From NCBI RefSeq assembly GCF_003589595.1, contig NW_020653726.1:14746123-14810122 (forward strand): a DNA stretch of 64,000 nt, read 5' to 3'. The stretch is from Hyposmocoma kahamanoa. Taxonomy: Eukaryota > Arthropoda > Insecta > Lepidoptera > Cosmopterigidae. Shown here piece by piece: positions 47,591 through 60,100 of the stretch (position 1 is its first letter; each line of letters begins with the position of its first letter). The notes under the pieces are model-generated. The model ran no database searches. It was not told the origin of the DNA and saw only the letters and a program-made list of their open reading frames with translations. The position numbers and the translations under genes were made by a program.

Positions 47591-49551
47591 ATGTTATTTA
47601 AACTGTTGTCAGATAACCTGTTATTCCGCTGTTTTGCATGCAATAGGACAATGATAGCGAATGAATACTGCGTAGTGTTGCCATTTCTTAAATCTCTCCT
47701 ACTTTTGATCGTCTCGCGTAATATGTAAGTAATTTTTGTTCTTGAGCCAATTTTCGTAGCTTTTGAGGGTTTTCAACTATATTAGTTATTGCAAATCCTA
47801 AACAGTTTACGAACGCACTAAAATTGAACAAAAAAAAATAAGTCAGAGATGGCGCAAACAAAATTAAATCGATCAATTACTGGCTGGAATAGATCAATCA
47901 TAGCTTGATTTCTCTACAGCGTATTTTTATTCTTATGATTTAGGCATAAATACAGGGTTTTTCTGCCAAACCATAAAGTGGGGGGAGGGGGGGATTGGGA
48001 TTTGCTAGCCTGGCTTTTACCCGCTGACCCCATGTCCTAGGTATTACGGTACTAGGAAATATGATTAAATTTTGTTGTATTCTGTAATCTACTGCTGTTC
48101 TAAATAACTTATAATTTCAAACAGATATTCTCAAACAAATTACTTATGAGCTTTTAGAGTTAAATAAAGTATTTATTACAAATTACAAATATCAACTTCT
48201 AAAGTCAAAAAAGGTCCGTGCTAACTAAATGATGGATTACGAAAAGAAAAAAGACGTTTTATGTTCCATTTTTTATTATTAACTATTACAAATTTTGCTC
48301 AAATTGTCCGCCTCTACTTTGCATGCATCAAAATCAAAAGTCCTTGTTCCNNNNNNNNNNNNNNNNNNNNNNNNNNNNNNNNNNNNNNNNNNNNNNNNNN
48401 NNNNNNNNNNNNNNNNNNNNNNNNNNNNNNNNNNNNNNNNNNNNNNNNNNNNNNNNNNNNNNNNNNNNNNNNNNNNNNNNNNNNNNNNNNNNNNNNNNNN
48501 NNNNNNNNNNNNNNNNNNNNNNNNNNNNNNNNNNNNNNNNNNNNNNNNNNNNNNNNNNNNNNNNNNNNNNNNNNNNNNNNNNNNNNNNNNNNNNNNNNNN
48601 NNNNNNNNNNNNNNNNNNNNNNNNNNNNNNNNNNNNNNNNNNNNNNNNNNNNNNNNNNNNNNNNNNNNNNNNNNNNNNNNNNNNNNNNNNNNNNNNNNNN
48701 NNNNNNNNNNNNNNNNNNNNNNNNNNNNNNNNNNNNNNNNNNNNNNNNNNNNNNNNNNNNNNNNNNNNNNNNNNNNNNNNNNNNNNNNNNNNNNNNNNNN
48801 NNNNNNNNNNNNNNNNNNNNNNNNNNNNNNNNNNNNNNNNNNNNNNNNNNNNNNNNNNNNNNNNNNNNNNNNNNNNNNNNNNNNNNNNNNNNNNNNNNNN
48901 NNNNNNNNNNNNNNNNNNNNNNNNNNNNNNNNNNNNNNNNNNNNNNNNNNNNNNNNNNNNNNNNNNNNNNNNNNNNNNNNNNNNNNNNNNNNNNNNNNNN
49001 NNNNNNNNNNNNNNNNNNNNNNNNNNNNNNNNNNNNNNNNNNNNNNNNNNNNNNNNNNNNNNNNNNNNNNNNNNNNNNNNNNNNNNNNNNNNNNNNNNNN
49101 NNNNNNNNNNNNNNNNNNNNNNNNNNNNNNNNNNNNNNNNNNNNNNNNNNNNNNNNNNNNNNNNNNNNNNNNNNNNNNNNNNNNNNNNNNNNNNNNNNNN
49201 NNNNNNNNNNNNNNNNNNNNNNNNNNNNNNNNNNNNNNNNNNNNNNNNNNNNNNNNNNNNNNNNNNNNNNNNNNNNNNNNNNNNNNNNNNNNNNNNNNNN
49301 NNNNNNNNNNNNNGTTGCATGCAACCAACTATGCCAGTTAACTTAGCTCACGTAGTTGCACGCAAAGCTAAGCTAAGAAAATACGTAGGTAGTAAGTAGT
49401 TTATTTAAAGTTTATGTTCACGTTACTTTTACTATTAATTGGAATAATATTAATCAGCATTGTAATAAATTTGTGAATATCTTGTATGTACAGTTATTTA
49501 GTGATGAAATAAAAAACATGCATTATTATTGTTATTATTTATTAATTCTTC
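47591..49551. other. Intergenic, half assembly gap
   Basis: Downstream of the zinc-finger gene. There is a G-run at about 47980-47995. No gene is visible on either side of the 963-base gap. Confidence 0.5.
48351..49313. other. Assembly gap (963 N)
   Basis: A run of 963 Ns in the stretch between the zinc-finger gene and the receptor kinase. 'gcatgca' lies on both sides (48321 and 49316), which hints at a repeat at the gap edges. Reading frames called through it are artefacts. Confidence 0.98.
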
Positions 49552-49615
49552 ATGTGTTTAAGTTTAATTAGGACATAAACAATATGTGTTTAAGTTTAAT
49601 TAGGACATAAAAAAT
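49552..49615. repeat. Tandem duplication of a 32-bp unit
   Basis: Two copies of a 32-base unit beginning 'atgtgtttaagtttaattag', differing at one base. Confidence 0.85.
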
Positions 49616-49686
49616 ATTTACCCTTTCACCACCATTGACTAAATCACGGAATAATTAATAAAAAGCTTTCTTCATCTGAAAATTTT

Positions 49687-51745
49687 AGTAGCAATGGAAC
49701 TCCTTGTGAAAAAGTTAGTCCAGGATAGTTCCTGGCACCTTAAGGTGCCTACAGATCGACATTGTCGATTAGGAGCCTACAGACATAATCGACATTGTCG
49801 ATCGTTGTCGAGAAATATAGACGTTTTCGAGTTGTTTGGGAGTGTATATTGCGAATGTGGCATTAATTTCTAAATCCAAGATGGTTGCAAAGAATGTTCA
49901 AAAATTTATTTTTGGTAATCCTTATGGGAATGGCATTTATATCTGTGACTTTTCGCATTTCTAAATGCAAGATGGCGGGCACGATTTCTCAAATATAGGC
50001 AAGTTGGATATAGTTTTCGAGATATTTGGGGGTGCTCATTACGAATATAGCACTTATTTGTAAATCCAAGATGGCGGACACGATTTATCAAAAAAATGCA
50101 ATATGGGTATCAGTTTCGAGGTATATGGGTGTGCTCATTATGAAAATAGCACTAATTTCTAAATCCAAAATGGAGGACATGACTTTTCAAATAAATGCGA
50201 TATGGGTATCATTTTCGAGGGATTAGAGGGTGTTCATTACGAATATGGCACTCATTTCTAAATCCAAGATGGCGGGTACGACTTTTCAAATGAATGCAAT
50301 TTGGGCATAATTTTCAATGTATTTGGAGGTGCTCATTACGAATATAGCACTTATTTCTAAATCCAAGATGGCGGACACGATATTTTTTTAAATGCAATAT
50401 GGTTATCCTTTTCGAGGTATTTGGGGATACTCAATGCGAATATAGCAACTCATTTCTAGATCCAAGATAGCGGACACGATTTTTTGAATAATGGCAAGTT
50501 GGGTATCGTTTTCGAGGTATTTGGGGGTGCACATTACGAATATAGCATTTATTTGTAACTCCAAGATGGCGGACACGATTTAAAAAAAATGCAATATGGG
50601 TATCCTTTTCGAGGTATTTGGGGATGCTCAATACGAGTATGGCACTCATTTCTAAATCCAAGATGGCGGGCACGATTACTCAAGTAATGGCAAGTTGGGT
50701 ATCGTTTTCGAGGTATTTGGGAGTGCTCATTACGAATACAGCACTTATTTCTAAATCCAAGATGGTAGACACGACAATTCAAATAAAAGTAATAGGAGTA
50801 TTCGTAATGATCACCTCCAAATACCTCGAAGACGATACACAACTTGCTATTTCTCGAAAAAGCGTGCCCACCATCTTAGATTTAGAAATAATTGCCATAT
50901 TCGTAATGAGCACCCCTAAATACCTCGAAAGGATACACATATTGCCATTATTTGAAAAATCGTGCCCGCCATCTTGGATTTAGAAATGAGTGCCATATTC
51001 GTAATGAGCATCCCCAAATACCTCGAAAGGGATACCCACATTGCATTTTTTGAAAAATCGTGTCCGTCATCTTGGATTTACAAACAAGTGCCATATTTGT
51101 AATGAGCACCCCCAAATACCTCGAAAACGATACCCAACTTGCCATTATTCGAAAAATCGTCCCCGCCATCTTGGATGTAGAAATGAGTGCCATATTTGTA
51201 ATAAGCATTCCCAAATACCACGAAAAGAGTACCCATATTGCACTTTTTTGAAAATCGTGTCCGCTATCTTGGATTTACAAATAAGTGCTATATTCGAAAT
51301 GAGCACCCCCAAATATCTCGAAAATAATACCCAACTTGCCATTATTTGAAAAATCGTGCCCGCCATCTGGCATTTAGAAATGCGAAAAGTCGTGTCAACC
51401 ATCATCATCAGATATAAATGCCATTTCCATAAGGATTACCAAAAATAATTTTTTGAAAATTCTTGGCAACCACCTTGGATTTAGAAATTAATGCCAGATT
51501 CTCAATAAGTACTCCCAAAAAACTAGGCAAAAAATGTAGGCTCCTAATTGACGATTGACATTGACGATCGATGTCGATCGTATCTGTAGGAACCTTTACC
51601 TATTTCGGCCGCCAAACAGTAAAATCAGCGTTACCGTGGTCTGGTTTTTAAGGGAAGGGTGCTTGTGAAATTACAAGCACGTGGAACTTGTCAACTTATG
51701 TCCCAGGGTGACGGCCGCAGTGCAATGCCCCTCAGATCTTTGCGA
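49687..51745 (+). repeat. Metulj-like SINE copy G, split by the foldback element
   Basis: SINE segments are 49687-49742 and 51596-51745. They join as 'cacctta cctattt' once the foldback element and one TTA are removed. The 3' end is lost: at about 51746 the sequence passes into another SINE fragment. Confidence 0.7.
49743..51595. mobile_element. 1.85-kb foldback element built of inverted tandem arrays
   Basis: Terminal inverted repeats begin AGGTGCCTACAGAT (left) and AGGTTCCTACAGAT (right, reverse complement), with secondary 'attaggagcctaca' repeats just inside. The target duplication is TTA (49740-49742 and 51596-51598), as in PIF/Harbinger or related elements. The left arm holds about nine units of 98-100 bp ('ctaaatccaagatggcgg', 'cgaggtatttgggggtgctc', 'attacgaatat'). 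From about 50800 the right arm holds about seven units in reverse. No transposase. All open frames inside are repeat artefacts. It interrupts SINE copy G. Confidence 0.85.
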
Positions 51746-51749
51746 TTCA

Positions 51750-51880
51750 CAGGATATTTTCACCGAAAAGCTCATGGTAAATTGCAAATTAAATTTCGCA
51801 CATAAATTCCGAAAAACTTAGAGGTGAGAGTAGGTCAAACCACTAGGCTGCAAAACCAGTGGCTCTTATCTTATCCATAC
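51750..51880 (-). repeat. SINE of the 'gaaggaaaacatcgtgagg' family, fragment
   Basis: Reverse-strand fragment ('caccgaaaagctcatggtaa', 'cgcacataaattccg') that abuts and replaces the 3' end of SINE copy G. Confidence 0.55.
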
Positions 51881-52154
51881 GTTAAATACCTACTAGGTAA
51901 GTAGGTTTGCTTCTTCGTCATTAATTCTGGTAAATTGTAGAGCACCTTGTGAAAGTTTTGTATTTATTTTTGTATTTATATACTCTTAATTTTAAGCACA
52001 TGTTCTTCTACACTTGGTTTATTGATCTTGAATATTTGCAGAAAATAATTGTTTAAATTTTTTTTCTCTTTTGCACCAAATTGGCAATAAGATCAAATCA
52101 GTTCACATTTAACGTGGTCCAGATAAAGATATTTATATGATTTGTTTAGTAATA

Positions 52155-52410
52155 CTGCCCTGATACGCCGAAAAGCGCTATCTCAATCTGAGTAAATTTT
52201 GGGAAAATCGACTTTTTGTAAATTGCATTTTATGTAATTGAATTTTATTTAAAAATATTTCTTAGTGGTTTTTTAAATATTTCAAACTAGATAGCGCTAT
52301 TTCTATTATACCATTATACGCGAAATTATTATAGTTATGGAATGGTATGAAAAAAAAAACTAAAAACTAAAAGTATCTCAGAGATAGCGCCTTTCGGCTT
52401 AGCAGGGCAG
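52155..52410. mobile_element. 256-bp TIR element, CTGCCCTG ends
   Basis: About 30-bp inverted ends (CTGCCCTGATACGCCGAAAA and, reversed, CTGCCCTGCTAAGCCGAAAG, both continuing GCGCTATCTC). The flanks show AATA on each side (52151-52154 and 52411-52414). AT-rich, non-coding interior. Confidence 0.7.
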
Positions 52411-52889
52411 AATAGGAATATAAGGTTAAATAAAACGGCGTGTTCTTTATAAACGTCTTATAAATTATTATTCATGTATGATACATAGAATTATTTTACA
52501 TCTATTTTAGGTACAAAAGTAAATGTATCACATACAAAAAAGTCTTTGGCGTGTACAGGAAATGTACTGATTTTTCTAAACATTTTATAAAAAAGTACGA
52601 AAACTAAATGTGGCTACGCAAAATGTTCGAAACTTTACCAACAGTATGTGTGATATTATCTTACGATCTAATTAATAAGCTAATTACAAGCAAGTCAGGA
52701 CTAATATAGACACAAAAAATGTTATTCATTCCGCTTCTTGCCCGTGGACCACCTGACTGGTTCACCTCGGTGGACCATGGGAATTATTACTTCTCGTACT
52801 CTTTTATTTAATTCTTCCCGTAGTTCACCTATGTTCACCTAGCCAGGTGGCAAAGTTATCAATTCCCAATGAGATCCAACATTTTCATT

Positions 52890-53323
52890 ACTGGGGAAAG
52901 GAATGGAAGCTAATTTTTGCAACAATATTGTACATAGCATAAGTACTTTATGCCAATTGGGTAACGTACAAAGATACGATACATGAAGCCGGGTCGTTAG
53001 TTAGTTGTAACTGTAATTCTACGTAACGAGGTTCTAGTGCGTACGCGTGAAACGGTCTTCACTCGCTTCAATGAGTACCTGGTTATCGTCGGTTCACTGC
53101 GAACCGGGCGTACTCCGCTTGCGAACCACATACACGATTGACCATGATTTTTGGTAGCATAAAATGCAACAATTACCTACAACTCGCTAGTGAGTACTCG
53201 ACTTTTGCTACTGGGATTCCTAATACTAAGTTTGTACGTTACACAAATTATATAAAGTTTATTAAGCTATGATTACAAATATCCGCTTCCAGTTCGGTCC
53301 GCGGCAAAGTAAATTGAGCCTAA
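52890..53323. mobile_element. TIR element, GGCTCAATTTAC family, copy 1
   Basis: The left part 'aaaggaatggaagctaattt', 'caatattgtacatagc' and the right end 'taaattgagcc' match the 56.1-kb copy. The outermost left end is degraded. Confidence 0.55.
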
Positions 53324-53392
53324 AAAATGTTAATGCTACGCAATTTTGTTTACTATAGTTTTTGTTCAGTATACCCTAACATACGAGTACTA

Positions 53393-54297
53393 CAGGCCTA
53401 CCGCTGAACTGCGTCGGTTCCTTAGGTAGCTGCGCGGTGCAGGGGTGACAGTTTCCGTAACAGTTATGTAGTGCTGCACAGGAGATAATTTCAAACAAGA
53501 TTTTACTGACGATATTCAATAGCAAGTTTATTGATAAAAGTGCCTACCAAATTAGTTAATTGCAGTTATGTGAAACAATAACAAAAAAACTATTTCATTG
53601 CTAATTGAAATGAATAGACAAGCCAGTTGGCACTTTTTTCTATCAACGTGTTATTAAATATTGTCAGAAAAATCTTGTTGAAGTTATCCTGTGTGCAACG
53701 CGACATAAATGTTACGTAAACTGTCGCTCCTCCCGCTCCGCGCAACTTTCTTGAAGTATTACTGACCGTCATTGGCGACGATCGCCATACTTTTTATGTT
53801 ATTTTTACAAAACTGACACTGGCCCAATTCTAGTGACGGCAATTAAGAGTCTGTACTACCTCAAATGGCTTTGATTGATTCCGCATAATAGTGAAAGTTT
53901 TGAATCAATCACTTAGGAATAAATATTTAGTAAACTGTAACATAAAATCGAGGATATACGCTAATTACTATACGGTATGAAAACACGATTTTTAAATATT
54001 TCACGATAGAAAAGAACACAAATTTACCTCGAAATTTTACAAGAAAACCGCTGTATTCAATAGGTACTTTACGTATAGTAATGATTTTTTTTTATATCAA
54101 CACGATTTTACATTTTTCAAATGGCTGTAATTTCGTTTGTAAAAAAAAAGTTCTAAAATAAAGCCAGTGTCTCTGGTCCCACTTGACCTAAGCAAAATGA
54201 ACCGCATTAGTACGAGTAAAATATGAATTCGCAGCAGAGGTCGACTCTGAAGGAAAAATAACAACCACCGAACCGACTTAGTTAAGCGGTAGGCCTG
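53393..54297. mobile_element. 905-bp TIR element with TA duplication
   Basis: Ends CAGGCCTACCGCTGAACT and, reversed, CAGGCCTACCGCTTAACT, then GTCGGTTC, flanked by TA on both sides; this fits a Tc1/mariner-type non-autonomous element. Part of the interior (about 53945-54185) is repeated in reverse at 19808-19960, including an identical stretch of about 46 bases. Confidence 0.7.
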
Positions 54298-54304
54298 TAA
54301 TAAG

Positions 54305-54385
54305 CAGGCAATCGTTACTCTGGTACTCATAGTACAGGGAATTTCCTAGTTTGGGACTAGGTCACTCACTGACGTGGTTCTCTGA
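54305..54385 (-). repeat. tRNA-derived SINE, second family, body fragment
   Basis: Shares 'tggtactcatagtacaggg' and 'gaatttcct' with the 46.9-kb copy in the same orientation. Confidence 0.4.
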
Positions 54386-55039
54386 CCAATTAAAAACAAA
54401 ATCCTTGAATTTTTTGTCAAGAGGATTTCTATGGAGAATGACAAAGAAAAACTTAATAATAAAAGGGGCTGCAATCGTACACCTAATAAAAAAATTCGTT
54501 TATTGATACCATTTGATAGCCAAAGGCAGAGTAACCAGAGCCGTAAAAACAATAATAAATTTAAATAAAATAAAATAAATTTTATAAAATTGACGACAAA
54601 GCTAGTATTTACGGGTGTAGGCTACCGTATAATTACGATATACTTTGCTTTCTTTCCTTATATTTTCTTTACCCAATTTAATGTTAACTAACATTTACCT
54701 AACGTTTATTACCAAAATCCATAATTAATATTTACTTCATCTAGAATTAATATTAAGTACTATATGAAACAGTAAATCTATTCGTATATATGTACAATCA
54801 TAATCAATAAAATAGTTCCTGCAAAACAAGAAACTAAAATATTAGCTACAACGCATGATGATAAAAATTCACTAAAAATCAGTCTTAAAACTTAACAATA
54901 GCTATAAATCCTGCTAAGTAATGTAATGACATACGAATTAGGAAAGGTTTTAAGTTAAATGTCTTAAGTACATTGTTATAATAATATGCTTTAATAAAAT
55001 GTGACAAGTCAATGTGGCAAGAGTCCAAATGTTCATGTT
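54386..55039. other. No gene seen
   Basis: AT-rich intergenic sequence between transposon remnants. The 68-codon minus-strand frame at 54346-54552 is low-complexity and unsupported. Confidence 0.45.
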
Positions 55040-55592
55040 TTCAACCTACTTCAAAAAAGGAGGTTCTCAATTGAACTGTGTGTATGTTAAGCAATTACTC
55101 CGATATTCGTGAATCGATATCGATGATTCTTTTTTGTTGAAAAGGGGGTAGCTCAGTAGTGGTCTCATTCAAATTTGAAGAACATATTCCACCTCTAAGG
55201 GTGGCAAATTAGGGGACGAATTCAGTTTATTGAACTTCATTACATACATTAGTAGCAGTAGAGCTCCTTGAAAAAGAGTTCTTCCAGGGTAGTACTGCCA
55301 CCTTATCTATTTCTGCCGCCAAGCAGTAATGTTAGCATTACTGCATTCCGGTTTTGAAGAATTACAGGCGCTTGGGACTTGTCAACTTAGGTCTTAGGGT
55401 GATGGGCGAAGTGGCAGTGCCCCTCAGATATTTGCGATTTAAAGCTCTAGTTGCACTGCAAACTGTTATGGACAGGCGTGTAGCTTATCATCAGGCGCAC
55501 GACACGTTCCTCCCGTCACTTGATATTATAAAAAAATCATTTCGTTAATAAAACTTGGCACATCGATGTAATTCTAATGAAAGTAAATGTTA
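55040..55592 (+). repeat. Lepidopteran 'accgact..aaaaaaggagg' repeat, copy 3, split by a SINE
   Basis: Left part about 55040-55250, right part 55549-55592 ('aataaaacttggcac'). SINE copy H lies between them. Confidence 0.6.
55251..55545 (+). repeat. Metulj-like SINE copy H
   Basis: Nearly full-length copy ('agtagcagtagagctcctt' to an A-run at about 55540), inserted into the 'cttcaaaaaaggagg' dispersed repeat, whose right side resumes at about 55549. Confidence 0.7.
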
Positions 55593-56088
55593 TGGTGATC
55601 TAGAGCTGGTTTGAGAGGAACCTCTCGACAGTGTACAGCAGTTACCTCGTATTTGGGCTCATATTATTCGTTTTGACGAGGACTTCCATATTATGCATTT
55701 CAGTTATCGTTGAGAAAACCACGGTAACGAGCACAGCGAAATCGGAGCAAACGTTTATGGTCGGTTTTTTAAATAAAAAAGTTATATAATTATTCTACTG
55801 GCAACTGGTCAGATGTGTCTCTTGGTCCAAAAACTTGCCGGCCTCTAATTTGGTATTACCTATTTTTATTTAAGATCTATTTGCCGTTTATTCCTATCTT
55901 TCTAAAGACCATTCTTAATAAATAATCCTATTGTCCATCTTTTTTGAAGGAGTAAAATGACATTTGCAGGAATGCCAGTTTTCGTTTTTTTAAATAGTCA
56001 TGTAGTGGTCGTCGACAACTGTACAGATTGTGAAAGTCGGTAAAATTTTGCCATAAATATCAGAATTGTGAATGTTATAACGTTCTAA

Positions 56089-56455
56089 GGCTCATTTTAT
56101 ATTGCGGCGGATAGGAATAGAAGCGAATTTTTATAACGATATTGTACATAGCGTACAATCGTGTAACGTACAAACTAGATAAGGGCCAAAAATCACGACA
56201 CGCGTCATTTGCGAAATTCTCGCGCATTCGCAGAATTTAGAATTCTGCAGCTGCCGTCGACAATGCCTAGCGACTCCGCGGGAAGTGGCGCGAAGGCAGC
56301 GTAGTGTGACGTCAAATGTCAACGAAATACTACAGCCTCAAGGGCAGTCGCTGGAATGCTCAAGCATTCCAGCTACCGCGCGCGCCTTCTAGCTCAGCGA
56401 TGCGAAATTGACGCTTCCGTTCCATTCCGTTCCGCCGCAATGTAAATTGAGCCAA
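56089..56455. mobile_element. 367-bp TIR element, GGCTCAATTTAC family, copy 2
   Basis: Left end GGCTCATTTTATATTGCGGC and right end (reversed) GGCTCAATTTACATTGCGGC are TIRs of about 40 bp. The interior contains 'ggaatgctcaagcattcc', itself a palindrome. No transposase. Confidence 0.7.
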
Positions 56456-57145
56456 TGATAATTCAAATGAAACAAGTTCGGCTATTTATTGCATAAGCGT
56501 GACTAACATTCAATCGATAGTCTATAGAATATTTACCGACTGCAATCACTATCTGCTTGCAAGCGGGCAACACTTTTGCACATGAACTGTCATTTTACAC
56601 CATCTTTAAAAAGAAACGTACAATAAATCGCAATAAATAGTGAAATGCAACCAATTTTACTAAAACCATTTCTCTTACAATCATTTTTATATCTAACACT
56701 TATTCTTACATCGAGTGTAAAGTACGAAAAATTAAGAAAATATAAAGCTGCGGATTTCTTTTTAAAGCAAATATTATTTCCAACCAAAATGATTTTGTTT
56801 CAATGAGAATAAAACTTACAAACTTAAGAATAAATTAGTTCCTACTTAATATTTTTATACAGTTATTTTTAAATATCCTTAAAACTATTCCGCATGCATA
56901 CTGTACTGTGGGTGTGTACCTAGCTAATAAATTTTTAACATAGTTGTGTATTAGATAAGTGTTTTACTGGATTGGTCATAAAATCGGAGTTACAATAAAA
57001 TGCAGTTTTGCCAACAATTCTGCATCAGTCTTATATGGTGTACTTCACGTAGCTGCAATGTATAATATCAAATATTCGATAAAAACCATTCGCAAAAGTT
57101 GGAGTTGGAGCTTAGCTAATTAACCCAAGGTAAAGAAAATGGGGG

Positions 57146-60100
57146 CTATATTTCGTTACCGAAATGCGAATTAGGTATTCTAACAACAGTTTCTTTAGTA
57201 CCCACTTTATCAGTGTCTATGAGAGAACCGGAGCTGTGTTTCTTTGCTTTAGGAACTAAGGGTGGTACCTCACTGCAGGTCGAACAGTTATCGTCTACTT
57301 TCGAACTGGAGCCAGCTGTTGTGAACTTCTTTAAGCTGCCAGTGGCGAGGGAGCCGTTTGAAGAGGAGCAGTGAGGGGGGAGTAGTGGTACTCTCTCTTG
57401 GAGATCTCTGGTGGACCCTGTAGGCCTGTGGCCACAATTGCTGGAGGAATCGGATGGTGCGGGTTCTGGACATCCACCTAATTGGATCCATTCTCCTATT
57501 CTGTAAAGTTCAAAATTTAAAATGCAGATAAAATTGTATTGTTAGTTTTATACAATTAGTACAGGGTCAAGAGCACGTCAAGTTTTACACTTAAAACTTA
57601 AATCCAACTCTATGCCACTCACGATAAGAACGGTCCAAAGTACAATGTGTCAAGCTTGATGTGCTCTTGACTGTACAACTATCTTAACTGGTATTAGTAG
57701 CAAATAATTATTAAAGTTACGAAAGAGAACAATATTATTATATTACAGGATACACACCTGAAAAAACCCTCTTTTGTTAATATCATATTTGAGTATAGTC
57801 TCTTTTAAAATATAATAATAATTGCCTCAGTTATAATTTAAGTAGCAGTAGCTAGAGTTCCATGTGAAAGAGCTCGTCCAGGGAAGTACTCTGCCACCGT
57901 ACCTATTTCTGCCGCCAAGCAGTAATGTTAGCATTGCTGTGTTTCGATTTTGTAGGATAAGTGTGCTGTGACATTACAGGCACACGGGACTTGTCAACTT
58001 ATGTCTCATGGTGACGGGCGCAGTGGCAGTGCCGCACAGATCTTTGCGACTTAAAGTTCTGAGTAGCACTGCTATTGTTATGAACAGGCGTCTCGCTTAA
58101 CACCAGGCGCACGATTTGTGCGTCCCGTTAGTTGGTATTATAAGATAAAATTGAAAAAAAAAATCCAAATGTAATTTTTCTATTGCCTTTTCCACATAGA
58201 GTATAGTACGACAGGAAAATTGCCACATCTTTAAATTGTTCTTTTTCATGTCTGTCTTAGGAGAGGTATGGTATACTCAAGTATACCATGTCAGATTTCC
58301 ATTCACCACCTTTTAATATTTAAAGTACCTGCTGACAATCTCGTCAAAGTTGGGTCTGCGCTGCGACGTATGCCTCCAACAGTCCCGCATGAGTTGGTAC
58401 ATGGCAAGGGGACAAGCCGTCGGTGCCGCTAGTAGTTCGCCGCCGCGCACCATCGCTATCACTTCCTGATTACTGTACCTGATGTATGTAAAACAGTTTT
58501 CAATCAATATAATGTGCAAAAGATAAATAGTCCCTGAGGGCATGGACTGGATTTTCGCTATATTAATTTTGATTGAATATCATGATGATATTATTTTTTA
58601 ATGAAATTACTTCACCAGTCCACAAAAAACAGTGTTCAATACTTGTATTTATTTATATTTACATTATAATAATTATTTCCGATATAGTTGACAGCACTTT
58701 GGTAGTACAATTTATTTATAGATAACATACTTTAATAGAGAATACTACGTAATTAAATATTTTAAAACTATTTTAAAACACAACCAAAAATCCAAATAAC
58801 CTCTGAACAACCAGATGTAATTAAGTACGTATTATAAAAATACCAGTATGGTCAAGAAATAAATTACCCGTAATAAGGTTGCAGTCCGTAACTATAAATC
58901 TCCCATAGAACAACACCATATGACCAGATATCACTCTCAGTGGTGAATTTTCCATAGAGTATGGACTCTGGGGGCATCCACCTTACCGGCAGTAAACTTT
59001 TTGATTGCACCTAAAATACCAAATCACAATTACACTTTACAATCTAATATAAACAAATACAAGAAGAAAAAACAATATACTTACTCTATAATAGTCAGAG
59101 CTATAAATATCTCTAGATAACCCAAAATCGGATATTTTTACGATAAAGTCATCAGATACTAAACAGTTTCTGGCTGCCAAATCTCTATGAACATAATGGT
59201 GCGAGGCAAGATACAGCATTCCCGAGGCAATATTGTGGGCAATATTTAGTAGCCTCATTGGTGGCAATCCTTTACCAGAAGGAGGTGCTCGGCCCATAAG
59301 AAATTCATGTAAGTCCCCTCTAGCCATAAACTCAAACAACATACACAGTGGTTCCTCCCTTAGTGCCACTCCAACAATACAAACAATATTATCATGTGTC
59401 AGTTCTGATATCAAATCTATTTCCCTTCTAAAATCTGCCTTAGTTTTCATTGATGCATTCTCTTTTAAAGCCTTCACAGCAACATATTGTGTATCACCAT
59501 TAGGTAATTTTATGGCTCCTTTGTAAACTTTTCCAAATGCCCCTTCACCTAATTCTTCTAGAAATTTTATCTGGGATAATGAGTATTGTGGTATACGAAG
59601 AACACCATTGCCTCTTGTGTTGCTGGTCAAATGAGGCTGGTTAGCTAAGCTTTGATTGTTTAGTAGATCACTCATTTCTATTGGAGAATTCAACCTAGAG
59701 TTTCCATAGATATTCTTATCAGCGTTTGGCAAATTTATGTCTCTTATTGTAGCTGCATTTCCTTTGTTCCTCTGTTTATAACAAACACAGATAATAAAAC
59801 CAACAACAGATAGTGTCAGGATTAAGAAAACAACGACTATGTAGATCCAAATTTTGTGAGCACATTTTGGGATGTCACAAAGCTGTTCAATTTTTCCTTC
59901 TCTGTCTACAAAGCACCAAGGTTGAGGTTTCATGCCACCAGGATTCCTGCAGTAGTTATGTTGGCCTGCTAACTCAGGGTATTTGTAAACTTTGACCCGT
60001 AATTGTTTTGACCACTGGATGCAAGGGGTGCCATTATCAGCTACATTGACTTTTCCTAAGTATCCGCTTCCATCTTCCCAATAACATTCTTCCTCGGAGA

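Noticed and set aside
48261..49399. Six long open frames spanning 48261-49399 on both strands
   Set aside because: They consist almost wholly of N positions from the assembly gap and contain no real coding sequence.
49906..51408. Several overlapping 60-120-codon frames with repeated peptides
   Set aside because: They are translations of the tandem units of the foldback element, occur on both strands, and carry the same peptide in shifted forms; not genes.
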